From assembly GCA_002336245.1 (NCBI GenBank), contig DDDG01000001.1:1-64000 (forward strand): 64,000 nt of DNA. The letters run 5' to 3'. The notes under the pieces are model-generated. The model saw only the letters and a list, made by a program, of their open reading frames with translations. It did not search any database and was not told where the DNA came from. Of the stretch, positions 17,170 to 26,760 are shown one piece after another. Source of the DNA: Flavobacteriales bacterium UBA1986 (GTDB lineage: Bacteria; Bacteroidota; Bacteroidia; Flavobacteriales_G; Salibacteraceae). The translations under genes were made by a program, and so were the position numbers. How positions within the stretch are numbered: the first letter of the stretch is position 1; the number at the start of each line of letters is the position of its first letter.

Positions 17170-19209
17170 ATGAAACCACCACGCGCAGAGAAAGTACCAA
17201 AGTCTCTTGAAATTCACGGGCACAAGCGCATCGATGAATATTACTGGTTGAACGAACGTGAGAACCCTAAGGTCATCGATTATCTAAATCAGGAGAACAG
17301 CTTTCTGAAGTCTGAGTTGGCGCATACCGAGGAATTGCAAGAGGAGCTTTTTCTTGAAATGAAGTCGAGAATAAAGGAAGACGATCAGTCGGTGCCCTTT
17401 GAGTTGAATGACTATTGGTATTACACCCGCTACGAAGAGGGTAAGGAGTATCCGTATTACTGTCGAAAACTCGGAAGCCTAGAAGCGCAAGAAGAAATCA
17501 TTCTTGATGTAAATGAAATGGCCGAAGGGCAAGCCTTTTGCAACGTTAAAGGCATCTCGATTCATCCAAACAATCAACTCATGGCATTCGGAGTTGATTT
17601 CGTGGGAAGAAGGCAATATGAGATCAAGATCAAGAGTCTCCAGACTTCCAACATTTTAGAAGACAGCATTGAAAATACCACTGGAGGTTCGGTTTGGAGT
17701 CAAGCGGAAGATCAGCTGTTTTACACCGAAAGGGATGAGACCTTAAGATCAGCACGCGTTATGCGTCATGAGCTCGGCACCTCTTCCAAGGACGATGTTT
17801 TGGTGTACGAAGAGGAAGATGAAACCTTCGATGTATCAGTGGGAAAATCTAAGTCCAAAAAATATCTCGTTATTTCAAGTCATTCGACCCTTTCGAGTGA
17901 ATTTCAGTTACTCGAGTCCAGTAATCCAAAAGGAGAATGGCGGATTTTTCAGGAACGTGAACGCGATCATGAATATTCCATCGATCATTTTGAGGATGCT
18001 TTTTTCATTATCACAAATTGGAAGGCTAAGAACTTCCGCTTGATGAAATCCGGACTGTGGGAAACGTCTAAAGAACACTGGGAGGAAGTGCTCGCGCATC
18101 GCGATGACGTGATGATTGAAGACCTAGAAATTTTTCGCGATTACATGGTTTTGGAGGAACGCTACAAAGGCATCTCACAAATGCGTGTTTTCAATCAAAA
18201 AGATAAATCTGAGCATTACATTCAGTTTCCAGAAGAAGCCTACACAGCCGGAACATCAGTGAACCTTGTGTTCGATACCAAGATCTTGAGATTGGTCTAT
18301 TCATCCATGACTACACCAGCAACAGTGTTCGATTACGATCTCGACACTCGAGCTTTTACTCTTCTAAAGGAGCAAGAAGTGTTGGGTGGTTTTAATAAGG
18401 AGGACTATCGGTCGGAACGTCTCAATGCCATTGTGCGCGATGGAGTTGAGGTGCCCATCTCTTTGGTGTACAAGAAGGGATTCAAAGTCGACGGAAAGAG
18501 CCCCTTGTTGTTGTATGCTTATGGATCCTACGGGCACAGTTTAGATCCCTACTTTTCATCGAGCCGTCTTTCGCTGTTGGATCGAGGATTTGCATTTGCC
18601 ATTGCACACATTCGAGGTGGCGAAGAAATGGGTCGCGATTGGTATGAGAACGGGAAGCTTCTGAAGAAGAAGAACACCTTCAATGATTTTGTCGATTGTG
18701 CTGAGTTCCTCCTCGAGCAGAAGTACGTCAAACCAAATTCACTCTTTGCTGCAGGAGGTTCTGCAGGAGGTTTGTTGATGGGAGCTGTGATGAACATGCG
18801 GCCGGATCTTTGGGCTGGAGTGTTGGCGGCAGTACCATTTGTGGATGTTGTGACAACCATGCTCGATGAGAGCATTCCATTGACAACGGGGGAGTACGAC
18901 GAATGGGGAAATCCAAACAATAAGGAGTACTACGATTACATCTTTTCTTATTCTCCCTACGATCAAGTGAAAGAAATGGATTACCCAAATGTGTTGGTTA
19001 CAACGGGCTTGCACGACTCACAAGTTCAGTATTGGGAGCCCGCCAAGTGGGTTGCTCGCTTGCGAGATAAAAACACGAGTAAAAACCAAATCCTTCTACA
19101 CACGAATATGGATACAGGACATGGTGGCGCTTCAGGTAGATTTGAATATTTAAAGGAGATTGCCTTGGAGTACGCTTTCCTTCTCGACATTGCCAAACGA
19201 ACGAAATAA
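17170..19209 (+). CDS. ptrB: S9 family peptidase, oligopeptidase B type
   Basis: A serine peptidase of the prolyl-oligopeptidase family that cleaves short peptides after Lys/Arg. From ATG 17170 (679 residues): an N-terminal stretch HKRIDEYYWLNERENP, a beta-propeller, and a C-terminal alpha/beta hydrolase. The catalytic Ser lies in GGSAGG, Asp in GLHDSQV and His in TGHGG; LLLYAYGSYGHS and AHIRGGEEMGRDWYENGK match oligopeptidase B well. No signal peptide, so probably cytoplasmic. The upstream in-frame ATG at 17113 would add residues not seen in the family and lies near the lgt promoter. The next gene starts 1 nt after its stop. Confidence 0.92.
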   Translation: MKPPRAEKVPKSLEIHGHKRIDEYYWLNERENPKVIDYLNQENSFLKSELAHTEELQEELFLEMKSRIKEDDQSVPFELNDYWYYTRYEEGKEYPYYCRKLGSLEAQEEIILDVNEMAEGQAFCNVKGISIHPNNQLMAFGVDFVGRRQYEIKIKSLQTSNILEDSIENTTGGSVWSQAEDQLFYTERDETLRSARVMRHELGTSSKDDVLVYEEEDETFDVSVGKSKSKKYLVISSHSTLSSEFQLLESSNPKGEWRIFQERERDHEYSIDHFEDAFFIITNWKAKNFRLMKSGLWETSKEHWEEVLAHRDDVMIEDLEIFRDYMVLEERYKGISQMRVFNQKDKSEHYIQFPEEAYTAGTSVNLVFDTKILRLVYSSMTTPATVFDYDLDTRAFTLLKEQEVLGGFNKEDYRSERLNAIVRDGVEVPISLVYKKGFKVDGKSPLLLYAYGSYGHSLDPYFSSSRLSLLDRGFAFAIAHIRGGEEMGRDWYENGKLLKKKNTFNDFVDCAEFLLEQKYVKPNSLFAAGGSAGGLLMGAVMNMRPDLWAGVLAAVPFVDVVTTMLDESIPLTTGEYDEWGNPNNKEYYDYIFSYSPYDQVKEMDYPNVLVTTGLHDSQVQYWEPAKWVARLRDKNTSKNQILLHTNMDTGHGGASGRFEYLKEIALEYAFLLDIAKRTK

Positions 19210-19210
19210 T

Positions 19211-21673
19211 ATGAAATTGAAGTTAGTATTGAGCATCTCATTGTTGTGCAGTTCCTTTTTCGGATTTGGCCAACAAATGCTTTCTGGAGGTGAAATCAAA
19301 GAAGCTTTGGAAAAGTTCAACACTCTAGGGAGTGTGCTTTACATCGCAGCTCACCCAGACGATGAAAACACCCGAATGATTGCCTGGTTGGCCAATGATC
19401 AGAAGTATCGAACGGCTTATTTGTCGCTTACCAGAGGCGACGGAGGGCAAAATTTAATTGGAGACGAAAAGGGAGCCAAATTGGGTTTGATTCGAACCCA
19501 AGAGCTTTTAGCCGCTCGGCGTATTGATGGTGGCGAGCAATTCTTTACCAGAGCCGTCGATTTTGGATATTCTCGATCAGCAGACGAAAGCTATCGGAAA
19601 TGGAATAAGGATGAAGTGCTTCGAGATGTAGTTCAAGTGATCCGTCAGTACAAGCCCGACGTGATCATCACTCGGTTTAATCCCGATGGTTTCAACGGAC
19701 ATGGGCATCATACAGCATCTGCGCTTTTGGTTTCAGAAGCTTTTAAGCTTGCGGCGGATCCGAACGCTTATCCAGATCAACTGAAACGATTGAAGGTGTG
19801 GAAGGCAAAACGCCTACTACTCAATGCGAGCACTTGGTGGGATAAGGAACTTCCTGAACGCGCAAAAACAGACCCCAACATTCTTACGGTAGATGTTGGT
19901 AGCTATAATGCGAACACGGGAACTTGGACAAATGAATTGGCCTCGCTCAGTCGAAGTCAACATAAAAGTCAAGGCTTTGGAGTTTCCATTGCACGCGGAT
20001 CGCAGAAGGAGTACTTGAAGCTTACGGCTGGTGAAGAGTTCAAAACAGATTTGATGGATGGTGTGAACACATCTTGGTCACGCGTACCACAAGGCGCTAT
20101 GATAAATCGAATTTTGGATGAGCTCTTGTTCAAATTCGACGCTAGCAAACCAGAAGCTAGCTTGGCCGAATTGCTTCGGATCAAAAAGGAACTTGACTTA
20201 ATGCCTAGTTCTAATTGGGTCGATCAAAAGAAAAAGGAATTGAGCTTGATTCTCCGCTCGAGTATCGGTTTGTTTTTGGAAGCAACAACGGAACGAGAAT
20301 CGGCCTCTTTCGGTGAGAAAATTGAACTGCAAGTCACCAGTGTTTTGGGTGGAAATGTCGACGTTTTCATTGAATCGATTTCGTGCCAAGATTCCGCAAA
20401 TGAGATTCAAGAGAAACTTGAATTGAATGAGCTGCAAAATTGGAAACTGAGTTTTACCAACAACTCCAAGGAGGTGTCTCATCCATATTGGCTCGACAAA
20501 AATTTTGAAAACCTATTTCGAGTTGAAGACCGAACGCAAATTGGAAAGGCTCAGAACGATCCAGCAGTGAAGATTTTGGTCAAACTTAAAATTGATGGCA
20601 GTCCGATGCAAGTTGATCTTCCCCTGAGGCACAGATGGACTGACAGGGTTGAAGGAGAGCAGCAGAAGCCCTTTTTAATGTTGCCAGAGTTTACGGTGAA
20701 TATTTCGGAACCTGTAATGATTTTCTCGGGGAATTTGCCGAAGAAGATGCGAGTAAAAGTTCGCTCACACAAGGATGGTGTTTCCGGAAAATTGAGACTC
20801 TACGTTCCAAATTCCTGGAAGGTAGAACCCCAAAACATTGAAGTTTCATTCGTGGAGCGAGGCGAGAAGGAATATGAATTTACTGTGACCCCACCTTTTG
20901 TATCCGGGACGGGAACCATTCGCGCATGGGTCGAAAAGGGCAAGGAAATCTACGATCGGTCTTTTGAAGAAATTGATTTCCCCCACATCGAGCCTCAAGT
21001 GTATATGCCACATGCTGAGACAAAAGTGGTTCGCCTGGATTTATTGAACCGCGTTCGAACGCTTGCATACATTGAAGGAGCCGGCGACGAGGTGGCTGAG
21101 AGCTTGGCTCAAATTGGTTTGCAGGTAAAAAGCATTGAAGCCGCAGACTTGGCATCTGAAAAGCTTTCGAATTACGAGTGTGTGGTGATGGGCGTGAGAG
21201 CCTACAACACCAATGAGGAACTGAAAAGTCAACAGCAAAAGCTGATGGATTATGTCTACGATGGAGGCACCTTAATCGTTCAATACAATACCAACCGCGG
21301 CCTTAAGGTGGAGAACTTTGGCCCGCTTGACATGAGCCTTGGACGTGGTAGGGTAACAGAAGAAGACGCGAAGGTCACCTTCTTGGCACCGGAGCATCCG
21401 ATTCTTCAATCTCCCAACGAGATTAAATTGGAGGACTTTGACGGTTGGGTTCAAGAGCGGGGATTGTATTTCGCGAAGGATTGGGATGCGGGTTACGTTC
21501 CCATATTATCTTGGAGTGATCAAGGTGAAGAAGCAGAAAAGGGATCCCTCTTGGCACTCAGCCATGGAAAAGGCGTATTTGTTTACACGGGCATTTCCTT
21601 TTTCCGTCAATTGCCTGCAGGAGTTCCTGGGGCATATCGCTTGTTCGCCAACATTCTGAGTTTCCGAAAGTAG
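19211..21673 (+). CDS. Secreted PIG-L family deacetylase with C-terminal accessory domains
   Basis: An 820-residue exported protein with a cleavable signal (MKLKLVLSISLLCSSFFGFG). The N-terminal third is a PIG-L/LmbE zinc deacetylase: AAHPDDENTRM carries the zinc ligands and GHGHHTASALL the second His motif. The middle resembles an Ig-like NEW3 region and the last 200 residues look like a glutamine-amidotransferase-like/ThuA-like fold (VVMGVRAYNTNEEL), as in other Bacteroidota PIG-L proteins. The likely substrate is an N-acetylated sugar or glycoconjugate outside the cytoplasm. It is 1 nt downstream of ptrB and convergent with the LuxE-like gene, 6 nt apart. Confidence 0.87.
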   Translation: MKLKLVLSISLLCSSFFGFGQQMLSGGEIKEALEKFNTLGSVLYIAAHPDDENTRMIAWLANDQKYRTAYLSLTRGDGGQNLIGDEKGAKLGLIRTQELLAARRIDGGEQFFTRAVDFGYSRSADESYRKWNKDEVLRDVVQVIRQYKPDVIITRFNPDGFNGHGHHTASALLVSEAFKLAADPNAYPDQLKRLKVWKAKRLLLNASTWWDKELPERAKTDPNILTVDVGSYNANTGTWTNELASLSRSQHKSQGFGVSIARGSQKEYLKLTAGEEFKTDLMDGVNTSWSRVPQGAMINRILDELLFKFDASKPEASLAELLRIKKELDLMPSSNWVDQKKKELSLILRSSIGLFLEATTERESASFGEKIELQVTSVLGGNVDVFIESISCQDSANEIQEKLELNELQNWKLSFTNNSKEVSHPYWLDKNFENLFRVEDRTQIGKAQNDPAVKILVKLKIDGSPMQVDLPLRHRWTDRVEGEQQKPFLMLPEFTVNISEPVMIFSGNLPKKMRVKVRSHKDGVSGKLRLYVPNSWKVEPQNIEVSFVERGEKEYEFTVTPPFVSGTGTIRAWVEKGKEIYDRSFEEIDFPHIEPQVYMPHAETKVVRLDLLNRVRTLAYIEGAGDEVAESLAQIGLQVKSIEAADLASEKLSNYECVVMGVRAYNTNEELKSQQQKLMDYVYDGGTLIVQYNTNRGLKVENFGPLDMSLGRGRVTEEDAKVTFLAPEHPILQSPNEIKLEDFDGWVQERGLYFAKDWDAGYVPILSWSDQGEEAEKGSLLALSHGKGVFVYTGISFFRQLPAGVPGAYRLFANILSFRK

Positions 21674-21679
21674 GATCTG

Positions 21680-22651
21680 CTAGAGCACCAGCAGATTGCA
21701 TCCGCGTACATCAGAGTGGTCGAAGCGTCCGAGAATTTCGAACGAGCCGTCTTCATGCATTCGTCCTAAATCGTCTGTTGCAATGAAAGGGCAAGAATAC
21801 CAGTTTGCTAAGTCGATTACATTGACTCCTCCTACCGAACCTTCCTTCGCATAGCTGAATGGATCGTCGGTTTCACGAATGAATACTTTCATCCAATCGG
21901 GACAAGAAAAATAGGATCCGTCAATGGAGTAGGCTTGAGAAAGCAGTTCGGTCATGCCATATTCTGAGTGAATTTTTTTGGTTCCAAAGCCTTCTTGAAG
22001 AGCATCATGCAACTCGGTTCGAATCATTTCTTTTTTCCGTCCCTTCATTCCACCAGTCTCCATGATGTGTAAAGATTCAAATTGGAAAGGGCCCAAATCC
22101 GCCAGGTCGAGCAGAGCGTAGCTTACGCCGAAAAGCATGACCTTTTCACCCCGGTTCAGCATGCTTTCAATTTTTTTCGGAAGTTCATCGGGCTTATTCA
22201 GCCAAAACGAACTCTCGGGTCTTGCTTTTTTGATGAGGTGGTCGACCATATAAATTAAGGAAGAATCACCTTGTTCCAAGTAGGAGGGAAGTAGGGCTAA
22301 AAGTGTCCAATTTTCTGTTTGGCCAAATCGATCCTCAAAAGTGGATAGGAAGGATTTCTCATAGAACTCTAAGCGATGAATGTGATGCTTGGAGCGCTCA
22401 CCACCTCCAGTGGCACTGCTCAAGAAGGTTTTAGCAACCGAACTTTGATGGGTTACAACGTCGTGAGTTTTAAAGAAGGAAATGGGTAAAAAGGGAATGT
22501 CGAGAGGGCTTTTCACTTCTTGATTTAAGGTTTGCACAAAGGAGCGGTAGAGTTCGTTGTGCTCCATTTGATAAGTGTAGGCTTCCCAAACGGCTTTTTC
22601 GAAGGCAGAATCGTTTCCTTTTAAACTGAATATGTCTTCCACTCCAAGCAC
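21680..22651 (-). CDS. LuxE/PaaK-type acyltransferase (acyl-protein synthetase-like)
   Basis: A 323-residue protein of the adenylate-forming LuxE family. Conserved stretches include LPISFFKTHDV, SSATGGGERSKHH (phosphate-binding loop), HSEYGMTELLSQAY and DLGRMHEDGSFEILGR. LuxE activates fatty acids in bioluminescence, but here no LuxC/LuxD partner is nearby; flavobacterial members stand alone and have no assigned role. The start is GTG 22651; a TAnnTTTG box lies only 4 nt upstream, so the mRNA may be leaderless. A second in-frame GTG at 22642 is possible. It is divergent from the lipoprotein gene at 22724. Confidence 0.85.
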   Translation of the reverse strand: MLGVEDIFSLKGNDSAFEKAVWEAYTYQMEHNELYRSFVQTLNQEVKSPLDIPFLPISFFKTHDVVTHQSSVAKTFLSSATGGGERSKHHIHRLEFYEKSFLSTFEDRFGQTENWTLLALLPSYLEQGDSSLIYMVDHLIKKARPESSFWLNKPDELPKKIESMLNRGEKVMLFGVSYALLDLADLGPFQFESLHIMETGGMKGRKKEMIRTELHDALQEGFGTKKIHSEYGMTELLSQAYSIDGSYFSCPDWMKVFIRETDDPFSYAKEGSVGGVNVIDLANWYSCPFIATDDLGRMHEDGSFEILGRFDHSDVRGCNLLVL

Positions 22652-22655
22652 TGAG

Positions 22656-22663
22656 CAAATCTA
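22656..22663 (-). promoter_or_regulatory. TAnnTTTG -7 box for the LuxE-like gene
   Basis: Minus-strand TAGATTTG ends 4 nt before the GTG start, suggesting a leaderless mRNA. Confidence 0.5.
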
Positions 22664-22711
22664 AGGCTTCGCAGCTTGCTCTATGTTAGTTTTAGGAAGA
22701 CGAGTAATGTA

Positions 22712-22719
22712 TATTTTTG
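22712..22719 (+). promoter_or_regulatory. TAnnTTTG -7 box for the lipoprotein gene at 22724
   Basis: TATTTTTG matches the consensus and ends 4 nt before the GTG start. It forms a divergent pair with the box at 22656. Confidence 0.45.
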
Positions 22720-22723
22720 GCCT

Positions 22724-23209
22724 GTGAAAAAGCTGATTGTCTTTCTTCTCGTTCTCATCTCAATTGCTTCCTGCAAGATCGAACAGTGCGAAGAGGTTGT
22801 TCCAAGTTTGGAGTTTTCGGAGTTTCAACAACGGGGTGGCGATTCGGCTACGATGATTTTAAAGTTTCGGGATTGCGATGGTGATTTTGGTTTTTTGGAA
22901 GACGATGTGGACTCGAGTATGGTCAAAGATTCAACCGACCGTTACAACCTATTCATGGATTACTATTACCGCGAAAACGCCGAGTGGAAAAAGTATACAC
23001 CCCCTGCAGGTTTTCCAGGGTTTTACTATCGAGTGCCAAGGCTTGAAAACAGATCTGTTTCTAGCACATTGGAAGGTGAAATTCACATCGATATGAATGG
23101 CTACCACCTCGCATTCTTCGGGGATACATTGCGCTACGAAATATATGCGCTTGACAGAGCGAAAAACATCACTAATATTGTGGAAACGCCAACGATCATA
23201 GCAGATTGA
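22724..23209 (+). CDS. Hypothetical lipoprotein
   Basis: A 161-residue protein starting at GTG with a signal and lipobox (VFLLVLISIASC), so it is exported and lipidated. The mature part is acidic (RDCDGDFGFLEDDVDSS) and fits small Bacteroidota lipoproteins of unknown function. The frame is open upstream to 22676, but that extension lacks the signal-like start. Its stop overlaps the TTG start of the porin gene by 3 nt, indicating a two-gene unit. I recognise no enzyme motif. Confidence 0.75.
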   Translation: MKKLIVFLLVLISIASCKIEQCEEVVPSLEFSEFQQRGGDSATMILKFRDCDGDFGFLEDDVDSSMVKDSTDRYNLFMDYYYRENAEWKKYTPPAGFPGFYYRVPRLENRSVSSTLEGEIHIDMNGYHLAFFGDTLRYEIYALDRAKNITNIVETPTIIAD

Positions 23210-24357
23210 GAAATACCATTCTTTTTTTTGGAGCAATGTGCCTCCAACTCGGCGCCTTTGCGCAGCAATCGAGCTCTTTTTATTACATAAGTGATAAGGA
23301 AGATTTTTCAATAAACGTCAACGGACGTATGCAAACGCGCTTCTCTGCGCGCTTTTTTGAAGACTCAGCGGCCACAGCAGAAATTTCGCAGCCTCGCATG
23401 GAACTTTACCGTTCCCGTTTGAGCTTCAGCGGGATGCTCATGGAGAATACTTTCAAGTACAATTTCCAATTTGGTTTCTCGCAAGAAGGTGATACAGCTT
23501 GGAATTTTAGCAAGTTGCTTTACGATGCAGAAGCTACGTGGCGGATTCGCGATAACATTCATCTCAAGTTTGGTCAATTCATTATGCCTGGAAACCTGGG
23601 GCGTATGGTCACCTCTGAATATTTCCAATTTGTAGATCGGAGTGTTTTGAGCGGAGCTTATTCACTCGATCGTGACGTTGGTTTACAGCTCAATTGGCGA
23701 CATTACCTCGGGAGTTTTGTCGTTCGAGAGAAACTTGTCTTGACATCAGGGGAAGGAAGAAATTCTGAAATGAACCTTGGCGGCTTTAATTACGGTTTTC
23801 GATTGGAGGTTTTGCCTTTTGGAGAGTTTACGGGAGGAGAGTATTTTGAAGCCGACCTCGCCATAGATGATCGACCTAAGCTTATGTTGGGCTTGGGTTA
23901 TAACCACAACGACAATTCTCGATACTCTGGAGGCCAAAAGGGGGGAACTCTCTTGTCAGCCGAAAGAGACATTAAAACCTTTTCTACAGATTTACATTAC
24001 AAAGCTTCGGCCTGGTCTGTATTGTTTGAATACATGAACGTGGCAGTTGATATTCCTGTTGTTTATGACAAGAGTGCCGGATTGATTGTTGGCAATAGCT
24101 TCATCGCTGGCGATGGACTAAACGCTCAAGTAGGTTATAAAATTAAAGGCCAATGGGAAGTAGCAGGACGCTTTTCAAGAGTGGCGCCATTGGAGGTCAC
24201 TCAATTGGGATCATTCAATGAGTACACGGCGGCTTTAAACTATTACATCGAAATGCATCGCATTAAGTGGCAGTTGGACTTTAGCATGCGCCAAGCAGAC
24301 GATGAGTTGACGAAAGATCTTTTCGTTGTACGGACCCAACTTCAGTTGGGATTCTGA
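23206..24357 (+). CDS. Outer-membrane porin, phosphate-selective porin O/P-like
   Basis: A 383-residue predicted beta-barrel with a signal peptide (ending GAFAQ). The pattern of alternating strands and the motifs NGRMQTRFSARFF, FKYNFQFGF, HLKFGQFIMPGNLGR and a C-terminal phenylalanine (QLQLGF) fit the porin O/P family. It starts with TTG, overlapping the TGA of the upstream lipoprotein gene, so the two are probably co-translated. Whether it is phosphate-selective is not shown; other flavobacterial members are annotated only as porin. Confidence 0.82.
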   Translation: MRNTILFFGAMCLQLGAFAQQSSSFYYISDKEDFSINVNGRMQTRFSARFFEDSAATAEISQPRMELYRSRLSFSGMLMENTFKYNFQFGFSQEGDTAWNFSKLLYDAEATWRIRDNIHLKFGQFIMPGNLGRMVTSEYFQFVDRSVLSGAYSLDRDVGLQLNWRHYLGSFVVREKLVLTSGEGRNSEMNLGGFNYGFRLEVLPFGEFTGGEYFEADLAIDDRPKLMLGLGYNHNDNSRYSGGQKGGTLLSAERDIKTFSTDLHYKASAWSVLFEYMNVAVDIPVVYDKSAGLIVGNSFIAGDGLNAQVGYKIKGQWEVAGRFSRVAPLEVTQLGSFNEYTAALNYYIEMHRIKWQLDFSMRQADDELTKDLFVVRTQLQLGF

Positions 24358-24416
24358 TAAAAATCAGATTGTTTTTCTCGGAATGGTATACCTTAGTGGA
24401 AACACGACAATTAACC

Positions 24417-26270
24417 ATGAAAACACTTTTACACACAGTTCTTGCTTGCCTCTTCTCGATGGGCTTACAGGCACAACTGATTGAAAATCGAGGATTTGAA
24501 GAATGGCTTGATATCAACGAAATCGGGCCGCGATCTTACGAGACCGGAAACATTGAATCCAATGCAGCTGGTGCCGGGAATATCGTCGTTCAAGATTTGA
24601 ATGCCAAAAGCGGTTCATATGCTTTGCACTTGGAAACAGTGATTCAAGGAGCCGACACTCTTTTCGGATACATCATCAACGGTGATTTTGTCAATCAAAC
24701 TGGTGGTTTTGCAATCAATCAGCGTCCTGATTCATTGGCTGGTTATTTCAAGTGCGATGTAATGCCAGGAGATACCGCCTTAGCCATTGTCTTCTTTAGA
24801 AATGCTGGTGTGCCGATAGGTTTTTGCTCAGCTCCATTTACGGGGACTCAAAGTACCTTTGTGCGTTTCGCGCAAGAGATTACTTGGTTGGTGCCGAGTA
24901 TCGCTCCTGATTCCGCCATTTTCGCCGCGGCTTCTTCCAATGCAATCAACGAAATTGGAATTGCTGACGGAAGCACATTAACATTAGACAGCATTCACTT
25001 TATTGGAACCGGAATTACTCAAAACATTCCAAACAACGACTTTGAAATATGGGATACCCTCACTTTTCATCGCCCTGTAGCTTGGTCGACTTTTGCCGAC
25101 GACGCATATGCAATCCGATTTGGATTGGTTGAGCGAATTAGCAATCCTTCCGATGTTTATTCTGGTGATTATTCCATTAAAATAAATTCCCTCATTGCTG
25201 ACAACGACAGTCTTTTTGGACTTCTATCGAAGCAAAAACTCTTTGATAGTAATTCTGGAGGAATTGAATACACTCGAAACGTCGACACCTTGAATGGATA
25301 CTATAAGTATGTACCGCAAGGAAATGATTCTTCTTTCCTTTGGCTTGAAGTAAAGAACAACGGGGTTTGGGAATTTTTTGGTCGCAATCTACCTGCGGCG
25401 GCAAACTGGACATATTTTGAATTGCCATTTGCGACATCTACCATGGGAACTGTAGATTCTCTTAGAATGACCTTTTCAAGTTCAACTCCGGGTGGCTTCG
25501 GTAGCGGTAGCTCTTTGTGGTTAGATGAGTTGGATTTTAAAGTCTGTGATTTACCCGATGATCCAGGCGCAATTACTGGATTGGATTCAATGTGTGAAGG
25601 AGAGCCTGGAGTTCTGTACTCAATTGATCCGATTGCACATACTCAGTCTTACGTTTGGACGATGCCTTTTGGTTTCTTCATTACCTCAAATCCAGATTCA
25701 AATGCAATTCTGGTTGACGTAACTGTTGGCTCAACAGGTGGCGATGTAGTTGTTAGTGGAGCAGTATACTGCGGTGTTGGAAACGATACTAGTCTTACTA
25801 CTGTGGTAAATGTTACTCCTGCAAAACCAGTTATCTCGGTGAATGCAAGCCAAGACAGTTTAGTGTCTTCGCTGAGTGGGTCAGATTACATTTGGTTCCA
25901 CAATGGAGTTCAATTAGCAGCTCAGACTCAAACCGTGCTAGGAGCACAAACGGGTGAATACCGGGTAGTTGTAATCAACAACTCATGCGTTTCTGACACT
26001 TCAGATGCGTTCTCTTTCTTAGCTCTAAATGTTGGGGAAAGTCTGTCAAGCAGGGTTCAAGTGTTTCCAATTCCTGCCTATGATTATTTGTTCATCGATA
26101 CAGAACTACAGATCCTTCAAGTGAAATTGATGGATATGAACGGACGATTGGTTCAAGAGGTTCAAGGGTCGATTGAGAAGTTAAACCTTCAGGGTCTTGA
26201 AAGAGGAATTTATTCTCTTGAGCTTATTGGAGCTGATTGGAATTATGTGCGTAAAGTCGCCAAACAGTAA
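24417..26270 (+). CDS. T9SS-exported multidomain protein with type A sorting domain
   Basis: A 617-residue secreted protein with signal MKTLLHTVLACLFSMGLQAQ. Two similar modules of about 180 residues each open with a FExW motif (NRGFEEWLDI near residue 24 and NNDFEIWDTL near 206), followed by a PKD-like domain (about 385-465, ESYVW-type SYVWTMPFG) and a short Ig-like region. The last 70 residues (VQVFPIPAYDYLFID, VKLMDMNGRLVQ, LERGIYSLELIG) form a T9SS type A sorting domain, so the PorU/PorV machinery encoded nearby should release or anchor it. No enzymatic motif is visible; an adhesive or glycan-binding role is a guess. ATG 24417 is chosen over 24369 for the signal peptide. Confidence 0.82.
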   Translation: MKTLLHTVLACLFSMGLQAQLIENRGFEEWLDINEIGPRSYETGNIESNAAGAGNIVVQDLNAKSGSYALHLETVIQGADTLFGYIINGDFVNQTGGFAINQRPDSLAGYFKCDVMPGDTALAIVFFRNAGVPIGFCSAPFTGTQSTFVRFAQEITWLVPSIAPDSAIFAAASSNAINEIGIADGSTLTLDSIHFIGTGITQNIPNNDFEIWDTLTFHRPVAWSTFADDAYAIRFGLVERISNPSDVYSGDYSIKINSLIADNDSLFGLLSKQKLFDSNSGGIEYTRNVDTLNGYYKYVPQGNDSSFLWLEVKNNGVWEFFGRNLPAAANWTYFELPFATSTMGTVDSLRMTFSSSTPGGFGSGSSLWLDELDFKVCDLPDDPGAITGLDSMCEGEPGVLYSIDPIAHTQSYVWTMPFGFFITSNPDSNAILVDVTVGSTGGDVVVSGAVYCGVGNDTSLTTVVNVTPAKPVISVNASQDSLVSSLSGSDYIWFHNGVQLAAQTQTVLGAQTGEYRVVVINNSCVSDTSDAFSFLALNVGESLSSRVQVFPIPAYDYLFIDTELQILQVKLMDMNGRLVQEVQGSIEKLNLQGLERGIYSLELIGADWNYVRKVAKQ

Positions 26271-26292
26271 TTTATAGAAGGTATCTTTAAAT

Positions 26293-26323
26293 CCCTCTTC
26301 ACATATGTGTTGAGGGCTTTTTT
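26293..26323 (+). terminator. Rho-independent terminator
   Basis: CCCTC and GAGGG arms around an inner near-palindrome, followed by a T-run, after the T9SS cargo gene and before the next operon. Confidence 0.75.
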
Positions 26324-26334
26324 AATTCAACGAG

Positions 26335-26760
26335 ATGAGGTACTTTTTATTGGGAATATTGGCTTTAGTCGGTTCTGCTTGTTCAAATAGTGGCGGGCAA
26401 TCGGCAGGAGATGAACTCACGACGAAATTTAAGGAGGTCATGGTCGCACATGACTTAGTTATGCCGCGCATGCAGGAAGTTCGAAAATTGAATAAAGCGC
26501 TCGATGCACTGCGAAGCGAGGCCGAATCGGATAGTTCGAAATCAGTCTTATCGCTTGATGAGATTAATGCAGCTGCTGACTCACTTGAAATCATTGAAGC
26601 TGAGATGATGGAATGGATGCACACTTTTGAAGCCGATCAATCACCAGAAACAAGCGATCAAGAACGATTGAAGTATTTGGAAGAACGGAAGTTGGCTATG
26701 GAAAGGGTAGGTGAACATTTTGAACGAAACATTCAATTTGTTGAGGAGCTTGTAAAATGA
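26335..26760 (+). CDS. Small lipoprotein, coiled-coil-like
   Basis: A 141-residue protein with signal and lipobox (LALVGSAC) and then a charged, helical body (KLNKALDALRSEAESDSS, ERLKYLEERKLAMERVGEHF) likely to form coiled coils. Related flavobacterial proteins are annotated as viral A-type inclusion protein-like and often lie upstream of SCO-family genes, as here. Function unknown. The next gene overlaps its stop by 4 nt (ATGA), so it is the first gene of a three-gene operon with the SCO protein and the cytochrome. Confidence 0.78.
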   Translation: MRYFLLGILALVGSACSNSGGQSAGDELTTKFKEVMVAHDLVMPRMQEVRKLNKALDALRSEAESDSSKSVLSLDEINAAADSLEIIEAEMMEWMHTFEADQSPETSDQERLKYLEERKLAMERVGEHFERNIQFVEELVK

